A stretch of DNA of 64,000 nucleotides from a virus (IMGVR_UViG_3300024518_000034:124001-188000); one strand, 5' to 3'; shown: positions 50,258 to 59,255, numbered from the stretch's first letter. Numbers and translations: made by a program. The notes: a model not told the origin generated them from the letters alone.

Positions 50258-53232
50258 GCTCTAAAGAGTTAGAGATGGGCGTTGAAGAAGAAATGGAACA
50301 TACAGACGATCCAAAGAAATCTAGACAAATTGCATTGGATCATTTAGAAGAAGATCCAAAATATTATACCAAGTTAAAGAAGTGTATGCCAAAAGAGGCA
50401 CTAGAAGGATCAGGGTATGCAGACCCTAGGGATGGCTCAACAAATACAACTAGTAGAAGTACTAGCGGTCAGGAGACACAGTTCTCTGCTCCTGACATAC
50501 CAGAAGCACCAGAGGATAAAAAAAAGAAGGAAAAGAAGTACATGACAGTCACTCCACCGAAGAAGGAAGTAGTGGAAGTGGAAGAGAAAAAGATGGCAAA
50601 GTATGTTAAAGCCATGGAGTGTCCAAAGTGTGGAGATGAATATTGGCAAGGAGATCAATGTCCACAGTGTCAGGATGATGATGAAAAGGGCGTTGCATAT
50701 TATAATATAAATAAAGAAATTGATGTTGAAAATTTATTAAAATCTAAACAAGATTTGGTAGATAATTTAGTATCATTTCCTGCAAGGTATAAAGATGAAT
50801 TTTCACATGAAGAAGATGAAAGTCTCATAGATGCAGGAGAATGTCATTATTGTGGAGAAAAAATAAAATTATTACATTGGCCTAGTACTTACGAGGGTGG
50901 AGTGGGTGAACCCGGTCAAGTTTGGATAGATAAAACAGGTGGAGATGTTTGTTCAGGGAATGATGAAGGTGAAAACGAACATGAGAATCACGAACCGTTT
51001 CCAGAGGAGGAAGCAATGTCAGTAGATGAACTAAAAAGTATATTTAAAAAATCAAGAAGAGAAGAGAAGAAGGTTCAAACATGTATAGACCTTGTAGAAG
51101 GTAAGGTACATAATGTTAAGACAGCAAGACTGTGGAAGGATTTAACTGAAAGTCTAAAGAGTGTAGTGTCTTTAAAAAAAACAGCACAGACTGAAGAGTG
51201 GGAAAATCCATATGATGCCGCAGGCGCTCAGATAAATTATAATGCTTTAGAAGATGCATATAATGAGTATGCTAAGACTGAATCACCTGGAGCAATATAT
51301 TGGAAGTTGCAGCAGGATTTAATACAAAACAATACTCCCAAGGAGCAAGCTAAGCAACAAGTAGATAGTTTTTTTGAAAATATAGGAGTCAGTCCTGCCG
51401 ACGAATCTAGTCCAATACAAGATCCATATAGACCAGACGTTGGAGATATTTTTGAACAGTATGATCAGCCACAAGAGCGAGGCGAAAAGGCTAGCGACTA
51501 TATTAAAGATAGACCGGGAGAGGAAGTTAAGCCAAAGCAATTCTCAGATCGCCAACACATGAAGAGCATGATGGATAGAAATCAGATTGGTGAAGGTGGA
51601 ACTTATGAAAGTAAGCCACAGATTAAGATTAGAGAAATGGCAGCATATTCTCAAAGCCCAAAGTTAAGACAAAAGATACAAAAGCAGAACCCTGAGTTGG
51701 CAAAGAGAATGGAAAATTATATGTCAAGAAAAGTGGGTGGTTTGGGGGAAGCTGGAAGACAGTTGTTCGCCAAAGACCCAGCTAATTTTTGGAAGTTAGT
51801 ACATAGGAAGCCAGGCGATAAAAAAGCCTTTGAAGCTGCTGCACAACAATTTGCTAGCACAGGCGAAATGCCATTACAGAGTTTAAGTCCTGGTCAAGCG
51901 AAAAGAATGCCACAACTTAAAGACGTTAAAACAGCGCCAGCGCCAGGATCAGCAGGCTCATATGAATTGCCAACACAGGAAGAGCAGTTGGCAACTAATA
52001 GGGAGAAATTTACTCCAACGCCACCACAAACAGATCAGCCAACAATGGAAGCGATTCCAGCGGGATATAGTCCAGTAAAGACAGAGCAAGACAAACAAAG
52101 AGAACGTGCAAGAGAACAGGCTGACATTGGTTATACAGAAAGAATGAAAGACCCAGAACGCTCATTGCCTCCTGAAGAACTTAAGAAACGAGAAGAAAAG
52201 ACTGAAAAACTCCATGAGAAGATTGGAACGCCAGCCGGTTTAGAACATCAACGAATGGAACCAAAGCCAGAGGAGAGGGAAATGGTTGATGTGATTGATC
52301 CAAGAGCGGTCAGTCCAGAACCAAGTGGGCAAAAAACAATTGAAGGTCCAGACATTACACAAGAAAAGCTGGACGTGGATGACCCAGAACCATTAGAGTT
52401 AGCGCCGAGAACAGAGCCAGAAGCGAAAGTTGAGGAGTTAGAACCTGAAGCTGTAGTTCCAGGTCAGCCTAGTGGTAATGCGGTAAGTAAATTATCAAAT
52501 GCGATGGAAGATCCAGAGACTGGAAGAACAAATCCAGAGTATTTGCCAACAGGAGGCTGGAATCAAGAAAAGGCTAAGAAAATATTTACTCCCGAAGCTT
52601 TCAAGGAAGTTTTTAAAGATTCATTTGTGATTCCAAAAGAAAGCAAAGACAAATTGGGAAAGTATATGAATTATGACAAGCAAATGAATAATTGGAAAAA
52701 TCCACTATCTAAGGGACTGTGGGAAAGTTTTATGGAAACTTTTGGGCACGGACCAAAAGTGAAAGATGAAGAAAAGCCAGAAGTTAAAACTAGATCGCAG
52801 AGAGCGAAAGAATTTATTAATGTAATAAAAGACAATGGTCCGCTGTTTAAAGCATTTAAGAAATATGTAGAGCCGCATCTGCAAAGAAAAGAAGTGCGTG
52901 AAGAAGATAAGGTAGATCTTAAATTGAAAGATGCACCGGCAGAGGTTGAAGTAAGTGAAGACGAAGGCTTGGGGCAAGCAACAGCTAGACTAAGAACAGT
53001 TACATCTAGCAAGTTAATTAGAGGAGAGCTTATAAATGGGCCAGAATGGCTCCACAGAGTAGCCTCAACCAATAAATACTTACCTGTTGGTGACTATGCC
53101 TGTGTACTCTTGACAAATAAGCTGATAGCTGTTAGACTACCTGATAGTCACAAGGCAAAAAATCGTATGAGATCAGAAGAAGTAAGAGAACTGTATAAAT
53201 CAGGGGCACCAACATGGGCAATCCCAAGATAA
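50224..53232 (+). CDS. very large modular protein with DUF5661-like N-terminus
   Basis: 1002 aa. LEMGVEEEMEHTDDPKKSRQ and IALDHLEEDPKYYTKLKK match DUF5661, a phage virion-associated domain. Then come a zinc ribbon (CPKC...CPQC), a second Cys pair (CHYC), a region of Gln/Ser-rich helices, a PRTEPEAKVEELEPE-type Pro/Glu linker and a C-terminal helical domain. Pro/Glu-rich spacers point to a virion or internal head protein. Overlaps the upstream gene by 34 bases. Confidence 0.6.
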   Translation: MEKMDKFIPKISSKELEMGVEEEMEHTDDPKKSRQIALDHLEEDPKYYTKLKKCMPKEALEGSGYADPRDGSTNTTSRSTSGQETQFSAPDIPEAPEDKKKKEKKYMTVTPPKKEVVEVEEKKMAKYVKAMECPKCGDEYWQGDQCPQCQDDDEKGVAYYNINKEIDVENLLKSKQDLVDNLVSFPARYKDEFSHEEDESLIDAGECHYCGEKIKLLHWPSTYEGGVGEPGQVWIDKTGGDVCSGNDEGENEHENHEPFPEEEAMSVDELKSIFKKSRREEKKVQTCIDLVEGKVHNVKTARLWKDLTESLKSVVSLKKTAQTEEWENPYDAAGAQINYNALEDAYNEYAKTESPGAIYWKLQQDLIQNNTPKEQAKQQVDSFFENIGVSPADESSPIQDPYRPDVGDIFEQYDQPQERGEKASDYIKDRPGEEVKPKQFSDRQHMKSMMDRNQIGEGGTYESKPQIKIREMAAYSQSPKLRQKIQKQNPELAKRMENYMSRKVGGLGEAGRQLFAKDPANFWKLVHRKPGDKKAFEAAAQQFASTGEMPLQSLSPGQAKRMPQLKDVKTAPAPGSAGSYELPTQEEQLATNREKFTPTPPQTDQPTMEAIPAGYSPVKTEQDKQRERAREQADIGYTERMKDPERSLPPEELKKREEKTEKLHEKIGTPAGLEHQRMEPKPEEREMVDVIDPRAVSPEPSGQKTIEGPDITQEKLDVDDPEPLELAPRTEPEAKVEELEPEAVVPGQPSGNAVSKLSNAMEDPETGRTNPEYLPTGGWNQEKAKKIFTPEAFKEVFKDSFVIPKESKDKLGKYMNYDKQMNNWKNPLSKGLWESFMETFGHGPKVKDEEKPEVKTRSQRAKEFINVIKDNGPLFKAFKKYVEPHLQRKEVREEDKVDLKLKDAPAEVEVSEDEGLGQATARLRTVTSSKLIRGELINGPEWLHRVASTNKYLPVGDYACVLLTNKLIAVRLPDSHKAKNRMRSEEVRELYKSGAPTWAIPR

Positions 53233-53639
53233 TTTCTAAAGCATTAGCAAATATTGTTATATCGGTAGCAAAGATCCCACCGGGCCTATTAAGGCCTATG
53301 GCAATTATGTCTGCTCCCGGCGTATGTCCTACTCTGGAGATGAGTCAATTTTTTAATAAAAAGAAAGTGTTCAACAGAAGACTTTTTAATATGGCAGTCT
53401 TAGAGGCAACTTTGAAATTCAACGTCTATGAGATTGTTGTAGTGATGAAAGTGAAAAAAGGTGCAAGGATTGATCACGCTCACATCTTAGGTGAACAAAA
53501 CTATATCATGCCCAAGTTTCCTACTCTTGGTGGCTATCAGTATGGTTCATGTGAATTAATTAAAGACAGGGAACAAACAGACCTTTCGTTTATAATGAAA
53601 TCTCCGCAAGAGTATAAAAACTGGAAAAGGAATAACTAA
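53214..53639 (+). CDS. hypothetical protein
   Basis: 141 aa. An N-terminal amphipathic part (ISKALANIVISVAKIPPGLL) precedes a domain with VYEIVVVMKVKKGARIDHAH and LGGYQYGSCEL. It begins inside the 1002-aa gene. No family recognised. Confidence 0.5.
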   Translation: MGNPKIISKALANIVISVAKIPPGLLRPMAIMSAPGVCPTLEMSQFFNKKKVFNRRLFNMAVLEATLKFNVYEIVVVMKVKKGARIDHAHILGEQNYIMPKFPTLGGYQYGSCELIKDREQTDLSFIMKSPQEYKNWKRNN

Positions 53640-53640
53640 A

Positions 53641-53736
53641 ATGGACAAGAGAAAAAAGATTGAATTATGTATGACTGGCTCAGGCCTTCTATTAGTATAC
53701 CTAGCTATATTTATATTAGCTACTACTTTTAATTAA
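53641..53736 (+). CDS. small membrane protein
   Basis: 31 aa. A basic start (MDKRKKIELC) is followed by one transmembrane helix (GLLLVYLAIFILATTF). It follows one base after the stop of the gene before. Small single-helix proteins like this can be lysis-related, but nothing else supports that. Confidence 0.45.
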   Translation: MDKRKKIELCMTGSGLLLVYLAIFILATTFN

Positions 53737-53758
53737 TCAAAAACTTTTCAAAAACTGG

Positions 53759-53787
53759 TAGCATTTGACTCTTGTTTAGGGTACTCT
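53759..53787 (+). promoter_or_regulatory. promoter of the shared family (TAGCAT-17-TACTCT)
   Basis: TAGCAT 53759-53764, 17 bases ending GGG, TACTCT 53782-53787. AAAGGAGG follows 20 bases later for the 53818 gene. Confidence 0.75.
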
Positions 53788-53817
53788 ATGTAAACAGAGA
53801 ACTTAAAGGAGGCAACC

Positions 53818-54039
53818 ATGTACCAGACTGATGTCGATGGACTATCTGACATCCTAATCGAGATAGGCAATATGAAATCAATAACTGTCTTATTTAACGT
53901 GCAAGGAAACGCTCTACCAATCAAGGTCAATGCTAATGAAAATGAATCGAATTCATCTTTGATTGGAAAAGCAAGAAAAATCGTAATGTGTGACATAATC
54001 CAGCAGCAAGGAAACCCAAGGCTAGAGGAAGAAAGTTAA
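53818..54039 (+). CDS. hypothetical small protein
   Basis: 73 aa, mixed alpha/beta (ITVLFNVQGNALPIKVNANEN). The site AAAGGAGG precedes ATG 53818. It heads a three-gene unit from its own promoter. Confidence 0.55.
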   Translation: MYQTDVDGLSDILIEIGNMKSITVLFNVQGNALPIKVNANENESNSSLIGKARKIVMCDIIQQQGNPRLEEES

Positions 54040-54041
54040 GA

Positions 54042-54212
54042 ATGAAGAAGGAAAAGAAGTATAAGGGCAATAGGCACGACGCACGCAAGGATTCTTTTGA
54101 GCTTGCGGCTAACAAGAGAGATAAGAGTAAGAAGAAAAAACGAGGTGCTAGGCAAGAGCAGGATGAGTATCTGACAGAATACGAAGAATATCTAACGCAA
54201 AAAGGAGCGTAA
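54042..54212 (+). CDS. small basic protein
   Basis: 56 aa, Lys/Arg-rich with two short clusters (KKEKKYKGNRHDARK, RDKSKKKKRGAR) and an acidic end. It starts two bases after the previous stop and ends one base before the next ATG, so it is translated with them. It could bind nucleic acid. Confidence 0.5.
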   Translation: MKKEKKYKGNRHDARKDSFELAANKRDKSKKKKRGARQEQDEYLTEYEEYLTQKGA

Positions 54213-54213
54213 A

Positions 54214-54507
54214 ATGGTTTGTGAATTTGTTCAGACAGCTATCGATGAGACTGGAGAAGAAGGCTTAGAGCAGTTAAGAAGCATGATGAATAGAAATATG
54301 ATAAGTATATCACAAGATAACAATCTGGTTGCAGCGCTTTTTAGTTTAATTCAGTCTGGTTACGATGGACAACTAGCAGAAGACCCAGGGCTGTCAATCA
54401 TTCTAGGAAACGCAATAGATTTTTTATTCACAAATGTGGTCATGGGCGCATATGATCGACAAAAGATAGCAAGTAAGTACCAAGAGCATTTTGAGAAAGA
54501 ACTGTAG
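54214..54507 (+). CDS. hypothetical helical protein
   Basis: 97 aa, wholly helical (EEGLEQLRSMMNRNMIS, LGNAIDFLFTNVVMGAYD). Third gene of the small unit. Its TAG stop forms the first three bases of the next -35 box. Confidence 0.55.
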   Translation: MVCEFVQTAIDETGEEGLEQLRSMMNRNMISISQDNNLVAALFSLIQSGYDGQLAEDPGLSIILGNAIDFLFTNVVMGAYDRQKIASKYQEHFEKEL

Positions 54508-54533
54508 CAATTTGCTATAGTGTATGGTAGTCT
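54505..54533 (+). promoter_or_regulatory. promoter of the shared family (TAGCAA-17-TAGTCT)
   Basis: TAGCAA 54505-54510, 17 bases ending GG, TAGTCT 54528-54533. It drives tRNA-His and the 54659 gene. Confidence 0.75.
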
Positions 54534-54550
54534 ATATAGACGACCATGAT

Positions 54551-54630
54551 GGTGGCTGAAGCTGAAGTAGCCGACGCACCCGGCTGTGAACCGGGAGTAT
54601 TAGCGAGTGCAAGTCTCGTCAGTCACCCCA
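54551..54630 (+). tRNA. tRNA-His (GUG)
   Basis: G-1 pairs with C73, as needed for histidine. Acceptor GTGGCTG with CAGTCAC; anticodon stem CCCGG/CCGGG around CTGTGAA, anticodon GUG. The T-loop is TGCAAGT instead of TTCGANN. CCA is encoded. Confidence 0.85.
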
Positions 54631-54658
54631 CAAACAACTTTTACAAAGGAGCGGACAA

Positions 54659-55231
54659 ATGAGTGACGCTGTAATTTTGGATCTGAAGGATGAGAAGTTT
54701 GGACACCTCATTCGAGGAATTCTAAATGGTAAGAATTGCGAAGCTGAGCTTTTTGACATTCACAGTAAGAAAAAACTAAAACTTAAGCATCTTAAGACTA
54801 CCAAGGTAGTTTTTCTTGGTAAAGTGCCGAAAAAGATTATGGAAACTCTAATGACGGCACCAGGAGTAAGCTTGATTCGCGTTGGACAAGTTAAGGAAGA
54901 GTATCGTAACAGATATCACGAAATTATTCCTAGACCTATCGCGTTGAACAAGTTGGACGCTATAATGACCAACTACGGATTGGTAAAGAAGAGAATCTTT
55001 AAGCCAGTAGCAAGACGTGGAAGAAAGAGTAGTCACAATCTGTCAGATATCGCAAACGAAATCTTGCACTCCGTTGGTGAGGGCAACGAGACTAGAAGCG
55101 AAATCCTTGGAGCAATTACTAAAGACATTCCCCAAACCGCTTGGGCTCAGGCTATCAAGATGTTGGTCAAGGACAAGCAGGTAATCAGAAAGGGTAAGAA
55201 ACGTGGAGCAAGATACTATCTCCCAGAGTAA
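54659..55231 (+). CDS. probable winged-helix DNA-binding protein
   Basis: 190 aa. The C-terminal part (NEILHSVGEGNETRSEILGA then AWAQAIKMLVKDKQVIRKGK, ending RGARYYLPE) reads as a winged helix with its beta wing. The N-terminal part has ELFDIHSKKKLKLKHLKTTK. GGAGCG precedes ATG. A regulator is likely but the target is unknown. Confidence 0.55.
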   Translation: MSDAVILDLKDEKFGHLIRGILNGKNCEAELFDIHSKKKLKLKHLKTTKVVFLGKVPKKIMETLMTAPGVSLIRVGQVKEEYRNRYHEIIPRPIALNKLDAIMTNYGLVKKRIFKPVARRGRKSSHNLSDIANEILHSVGEGNETRSEILGAITKDIPQTAWAQAIKMLVKDKQVIRKGKKRGARYYLPE

Positions 55232-55235
55232 GCCG

Positions 55236-55466
55236 ATGCATGATTATTCACTAGCAAGAGGTCGAGCGGTCCAGAAGGCAATTAAGCTGTCAACTCTAAA
55301 CAGCATTTCGTATTATGTTGTTAAGATCGTTTATGACAATAAGAACGTGCCAGATGAATACAAGGTAAACAAAACTGGGACAAAGAAACTGACAAAGAAA
55401 CAGAAGAGTGAAGGCGGGACTGTTGCTAGTGTACAAGAATATAAACCTTATTATGATATGTTCTAA
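55236..55466 (+). CDS. hypothetical small basic protein
   Basis: 76 aa from ATG 55236. SISYYVVKIVYDNKNVPDEYKV then TGTKKLTKKQKSEGG. A GTG at 55203 would overlap the previous gene and is less likely. No function known. Confidence 0.5.
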   Translation: MHDYSLARGRAVQKAIKLSTLNSISYYVVKIVYDNKNVPDEYKVNKTGTKKLTKKQKSEGGTVASVQEYKPYYDMF

Positions 55467-55571
55467 TGGCGATTAATTGAGTTAAACACTTTGTACTAGC
55501 TGCAATATTTCAAATAGCATTCCGTAACTGGAAGCTAACACTTTTTCTGATTTTGATGAAGGAGTTTCACG

Positions 55572-55676
55572 ATGATCTACTGCATAGTGCTGATTTGGTT
55601 GATAGCATGTTCGATGTTCGATGTGGGATTTGGTACTGTTGGCGCAATGTTTGGCGAGTTAACTTTGAGGAAATGA
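55572..55676 (+). CDS. small membrane protein
   Basis: 34 aa. Nearly all is one transmembrane segment (MIYCIVLIWLIACSMFD) with a short polar end. GAAGGAG lies ten bases upstream of ATG 55572. It sits just before a tRNA gene; role unknown. Confidence 0.4.
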   Translation: MIYCIVLIWLIACSMFDVGFGTVGAMFGELTLRK

Positions 55677-55682
55677 AAATGA

Positions 55683-55755
55683 GGGCTAGTAGCTCAATGG
55701 TTAGAGCAGCACTCTCATAAAGTGAAGGTTCCAGGTTCGAATCCTGGCTGGCCCA
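55683..55755 (+). tRNA. tRNA-Met (CAU) or tRNA-Ile2
   Basis: Acceptor GGGCTAG with CTGGCCC; D-arm GCTC/GAGC; loop CTCATAA, anticodon CAU; T-arm CCAGG-TTCGAAT-CCTGG. A73 and the overall shape fit either elongator Met or lysidine-type Ile. The anticodon stem has one G-A mismatch. No CCA. Confidence 0.85.
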
Positions 55756-55788
55756 TAAAAAATTTATTCATAAAAGGAAGGTAAAAAA

Positions 55789-56262
55789 ATGAAAATCTAT
55801 ACTTTTGTATCGAAAACTAGGCAGAATATTTACGCAGGCTATGGTGCCAAAATGTGGGCCATTCCGCTACCCAAAGATAGGAGCCAATTTAAGAGGTTGG
55901 CAACTAAAGCAAAAAGGGTTAAAGCTGGCGATATTTGTCTGTTTTATTGTGTGATGGATAAGAGATTTTATATGCCATCAATCGTTGAAAGTACACCAGT
56001 AAATAAAAGTTTTAATGATCAGGTTTGGAATGGAAAGTGGCATTTTCCATTCAACATTAGACCGCTAAGAGATTCATTCATCAGTTGGTCTAAAGACGAG
56101 ATCAAGGATCTTAATATTATTAAATATAAAGATAAAAATTGGAACTATATTTTGCAAGTTAACTCTTTGTCAACCTTTACGCCCATTAGGGATTTGCATG
56201 AAAAAGAAAAGGAAGTTTTGTTTAACTACTTCATCAGAAGTGAACAAGAGATTTTGGTATGA
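55789..56262 (+). CDS. EVE/PUA-like domain protein (probable)
   Basis: 157 aa. The order NIYAGYGAKMWAIPLPKD, RVKAGDICLFYC, FYMPSIVESTPVNKS and WHFPFNIRPL matches the EVE/PUA-like fold, which binds modified bases in DNA or RNA. AAGGAAGG precedes ATG. The phage carries a DNA methylase, so a modified-base reader is a reasonable guess. Confidence 0.55.
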   Translation: MKIYTFVSKTRQNIYAGYGAKMWAIPLPKDRSQFKRLATKAKRVKAGDICLFYCVMDKRFYMPSIVESTPVNKSFNDQVWNGKWHFPFNIRPLRDSFISWSKDEIKDLNIIKYKDKNWNYILQVNSLSTFTPIRDLHEKEKEVLFNYFIRSEQEILV

Positions 56263-56429
56263 TCACACTTAAAATGGATAGACTTGCAGCAGAGAAGGTG
56301 CTACAATTGGTACAAGAACATCAGGAAGAACCAATTCGCACTAGGCATAACAATGCTGGTAGTTACTTCGTTACCGACGAATTGCAGAGGCTGTTGTTTT
56401 TGGAGAAATTTGAAGCAAGGGGTAAATAA
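56259..56429 (+). CDS. small hypothetical protein
   Basis: 56 aa, helical (LAAEKVLQLVQEHQEEP; ELQRLLFLEKFEA). It overlaps the genes on both sides by one to four bases (ATGA, TAATG), which supports coupled translation. Confidence 0.55.
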   Translation: MITLKMDRLAAEKVLQLVQEHQEEPIRTRHNNAGSYFVTDELQRLLFLEKFEARGK

Positions 56430-56623
56430 TGAAACTGAATCCTAAAGCACCAGAGGTTAAAGAACTGCTAGAAGCGTTTGTTGGTAAGAAACTAGATGGA
56501 AAGAAGTGTGCGTTTTGTCCATCAACTAGGACAAATAAAGAGGACTTCAAGGACGACTTGTCTCGTGCGGAGTTTGGTATTTCCAGTCTATGTCAAGAAT
56601 GTCAAGATCAAATCTTTGGATAA
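56429..56623 (+). CDS. small zinc-finger-like protein
   Basis: 64 aa. CAFC (residues 27-30 region) and CQEC near the end form a CxxC pair set. The N-terminal helix is LNPKAPEVKELLEAF. A metal-binding adaptor of unknown role. Confidence 0.55.
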   Translation: MKLNPKAPEVKELLEAFVGKKLDGKKCAFCPSTRTNKEDFKDDLSRAEFGISSLCQECQDQIFG

Positions 56624-56632
56624 GGAATCAAG

Positions 56633-56705
56633 CGACCTGTAGCTTAACGGTGAAAGCACCAGTCTTATATGCTGGCAAATCGGAGTTCGATTCTCCGCAG
56701 GTCTA
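56633..56705 (+). tRNA. tRNA-Ile (UAU)
   Basis: Acceptor CGACCTG with CAGGTCT (C1-U72 mismatch, six good pairs). Loop CTTATAT gives anticodon UAU, reading the rare-in-many-hosts codon AUA, which is frequent in this A+T-rich phage. T-arm CGGAG-TTCGATT-CTCCG. No CCA. Confidence 0.82.
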
Positions 56706-56724
56706 TTAGAAAGAAGGAAAAGTA

Positions 56725-57150
56725 ATGCATTTTGAAGTCAAGTACGGAAATAACTTACCAAAAGAAATGAGGAGTATTTTTAAGAAAGCAATAGATAAAT
56801 ACTCTGAGTTGGTTCCTACTTGGTGTCATGTGATATATGTGAAGCTTGAAGATGTGGATGAAGATGGATCACCAGCACACATTCAAGTGCAAGAGAGATA
56901 TAGAGAGGCGACAATTACTCTTTCGACTGCCATCTTGTCGGAAGAGCCCAAAGAAAGAATCGATAGAATAATTTTACATGAGATTATTCATATCTTGATA
57001 GATCCATTAGCAACAGTGGCCCAAAGAGTCATAGCAAAAACCATAGAAAATGAGAAATTCAAAGGTTGGGCCGAAGGTCAGCTTGAAGAAAAAGAAGAAG
57101 CTGTGATCCAAGATTTGCTAAGAATCTTTAAAAAATACCCTCCTAATTAA
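56725..57150 (+). CDS. HExxH metallopeptidase-like protein
   Basis: 141 aa. ILHEIIHILID has His85, Glu86, His89; Glu-rich GQLEEKEEAVIQDLLRIF could offer the third ligand, as in gluzincins. No signal peptide, so cytosolic. AAGGAAAAG precedes ATG. Confidence 0.6.
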   Translation: MHFEVKYGNNLPKEMRSIFKKAIDKYSELVPTWCHVIYVKLEDVDEDGSPAHIQVQERYREATITLSTAILSEEPKERIDRIILHEIIHILIDPLATVAQRVIAKTIENEKFKGWAEGQLEEKEEAVIQDLLRIFKKYPPN

Positions 57151-57159
57151 CTAAAATAG

Positions 57160-57188
57160 TTAACTTTACAACATCACCCTGTTATAGT
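57160..57188 (+). promoter_or_regulatory. promoter (TTAACT-17-TATAGT)
   Basis: TTAACT 57160-57165, 17 bases, TATAGT 57183-57188. The spacer length is that of the shared family but the -35 is weaker. It is followed by a 200-base leader. Confidence 0.55.
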
Positions 57189-57395
57189 ACTGGTAGAGAT
57201 TTATATTTTTAAATCATAATAGGGCATGATGTTGGATACGAGTGAGCATCGTGAAGCCATACTAAGCTGCTTCAACTTTTACCATTCAAAAACTCACTTC
57301 AAACTAACCCATCAAATCATCCTACCCTGTAGTATGACGGTCGCAAACTCTGTCCTCTAGTCTCTTTATGATTTAATATCAAGGAGATATTATGT
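57189..57395 (+). other. long transcribed leader, no clear gene
   Basis: No convincing frame or RNA gene. GATG...CATC with GTGAGC nearby can form a weak hairpin near 57228-57253. An A/C-rich stretch follows, then AAGGAG at 57381 for the next gene. Confidence 0.35.
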
Positions 57396-57566
57396 ATGGA
57401 TTTTGCAGCCGATAAAACTTACAAAGATGATTTTGAAAAAGATGAAGGAGATTTTGAGGATATTGCCAGTGTTAATATGGAAAAACCCACTGAAGAAGAT
57501 CCCAAGATGAAAATAATAGAGGAGGCAGTGCATAAATTATTTAATATTATGCACATGTTACTATAA
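57396..57566 (+). CDS. small acidic protein
   Basis: 56 aa from ATG 57396 with AAGGAG nine bases upstream. Rich in Asp and Glu (DDFEKDEGDFED) with a helical C-terminus (EEAVHKLFNIMHMLL). Opens the second virion block; function unknown. Confidence 0.5.
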   Translation: MDFAADKTYKDDFEKDEGDFEDIASVNMEKPTEEDPKMKIIEEAVHKLFNIMHMLL

Positions 57567-57569
57567 AAT

Positions 57570-58115
57570 ATGACCGATGTACCAACAAGTTTTTTTACAC
57601 CATATGATTTGAGCGATCAAGTAGCAATAACCGTAGAAAGAGATCTAACGGCAGGGCTACCAGTCTTTGAGAAGGTTTTTAGAGATCAGGGGTTTGTTTC
57701 AAACAAGACTAAACCAATTATAGGCAGAGTGTTGAGAGGCGAACCAACAAGGGTTGGAAATAGGGCAGCTATAAGAGTGGTAGTGACAGAAAAAGTAGAA
57801 AACTGGCATGCAACTAGAGTAAAGGATGACATCTATAACTTCAACATTGACTGCCTTTCTAAAATGACAAGTAAGAAAGAAGAAGTAGAAAAGTTTATAA
57901 ACGTATTTGGATCAATCGTACAAAGTTATTTAAATAGATTTAGTAATCTACAACCAGTAATCGCAGAAACAGAACCCCCAATTGCTGCATACGATTCCTG
58001 GGCCGAAAGAATGCAAAAGGGATTTGCTCAACAGGGAACATATCGAGTAGCAAGAATAAGCTACTGGATTAAAATACTTAACCCTTATGTCATTAGGCCA
58101 AATTTAGTATGCTAA
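57570..58115 (+). CDS. virion protein, tail-region (hypothetical)
   Basis: 181 aa. FFTPYDLSDQVAITVERDL and NRAAIRVVVTEKVENWHAT are beta-rich; WAERMQKGFAQQGTYRVAR follows. It heads a run of genes ending in a tail-tube-like gene, so a tail completion or neck protein is likely by context. Confidence 0.5.
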   Translation: MTDVPTSFFTPYDLSDQVAITVERDLTAGLPVFEKVFRDQGFVSNKTKPIIGRVLRGEPTRVGNRAAIRVVVTEKVENWHATRVKDDIYNFNIDCLSKMTSKKEEVEKFINVFGSIVQSYLNRFSNLQPVIAETEPPIAAYDSWAERMQKGFAQQGTYRVARISYWIKILNPYVIRPNLVC

Positions 58116-58130
58116 GGAGATTATAGGAAA

Positions 58131-58940
58131 ATGGGAATAATTACAGGACCACAATATATACCAATCGCAGACAGGGTAGCTTGCCAAGCAATAAATTTAG
58201 AAAATGCTATCAATAAGAATAGGTCTGGAATAAGCTATTATATCCGCGTACACGATAAACTGTGCGAGCTATTACCAGGATTAGGTGATTTTCAAATAGA
58301 AAATGACTTAATCAGCCCAGCCAACTCAACAGATGAAGGTATGGTCTTCGCACCAGGCGCGAGAACATACTTTACCGACATTATTAATGGACTTAATAGT
58401 CACGTTGGACTAAGAGGAACAGATTTCGGAATATCTACAATGGACAATTACTTGAATAAATCGGGTATTAATGTTCATGAGTTATATAACGAAGCACACT
58501 TGGCTGTTACTGGTGGAGCGCTTGACGCTGTTAACGTGTACCGTGATGACCAAATTCAGATGGCTCAAATTGATGTAACATCGTCAGGTGTTGGAACATT
58601 CACTGACGGCGAGAAGTTGGGAACAGGAACAGGAGATTTCGTAAGAGACACTGGGCCATTGGTAACTCCAAACAGCGCTGAAGCTAATGTTGAATGGTGT
58701 ACTCCATCAGGTATTGGACCAGGCATTGATATTGAAGTAAGAGTGCGTGGAAAGAATGAGCAAGGAAATAGTGTTACTGAAATAGTAACAATACCATCTG
58801 GAACTACTTCTGGAATATGCGCTCAGTTTGGCGCAGACGGATTTAAACTGTTAGATGTAACTTCGATGAGTTTTGCTGGCGGAAACCCAGGGGACATCGT
58901 AACAATTAGATCATTAATTGAAAGAAACTGCGGGCTATAA
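58131..58940 (+). CDS. virion structural protein (hypothetical)
   Basis: 269 aa. A helical first third and a beta-sandwich-like second part (ANVEWCTPSGIGPGIDIEVR, GNSVTEIVTIPSG). GGAGATTATAGG lies before ATG. Layout fits a baseplate- or neck-type protein, no family known. Confidence 0.5.
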   Translation: MGIITGPQYIPIADRVACQAINLENAINKNRSGISYYIRVHDKLCELLPGLGDFQIENDLISPANSTDEGMVFAPGARTYFTDIINGLNSHVGLRGTDFGISTMDNYLNKSGINVHELYNEAHLAVTGGALDAVNVYRDDQIQMAQIDVTSSGVGTFTDGEKLGTGTGDFVRDTGPLVTPNSAEANVEWCTPSGIGPGIDIEVRVRGKNEQGNSVTEIVTIPSGTTSGICAQFGADGFKLLDVTSMSFAGGNPGDIVTIRSLIERNCGL

Positions 58941-58943
58941 AAA

Positions 58944-59255
58944 ATGAATAAGCCATTATTAGATTTATTTCATAAAAGGGTCGCTCAAACTGTTGAATAT
59001 AGTCAAAATCCAACAGCAGATTTAATTGAAGCTGCAAGATTAATTCAGAACGTGATCGATAAGGTTAGAAATGAACAAATGGGAACTCAACAAGCTCAAG
59101 TACAAGGTGACGCTGGTTCTGTTACAGTATCGGGATCGCAAATACCTGAATCGTTACAGCAGGCAAAACAAATATGCGTTGATGCGTCAGGACAAATAGG
59201 GTCATTGCTTGCTGCACAAACAGATACAGGACAACCAGTGGGGGGAACAATATAA
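58944..59255 (+). CDS. hypothetical small structural protein
   Basis: 103 aa, helical start (LLDLFHKRVAQTVEYS), then Gln/Ala/Gly-rich. The stop overlaps the ATG of the next gene by one base. Confidence 0.5.
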   Translation: MNKPLLDLFHKRVAQTVEYSQNPTADLIEAARLIQNVIDKVRNEQMGTQQAQVQGDAGSVTVSGSQIPESLQQAKQICVDASGQIGSLLAAQTDTGQPVGGTI

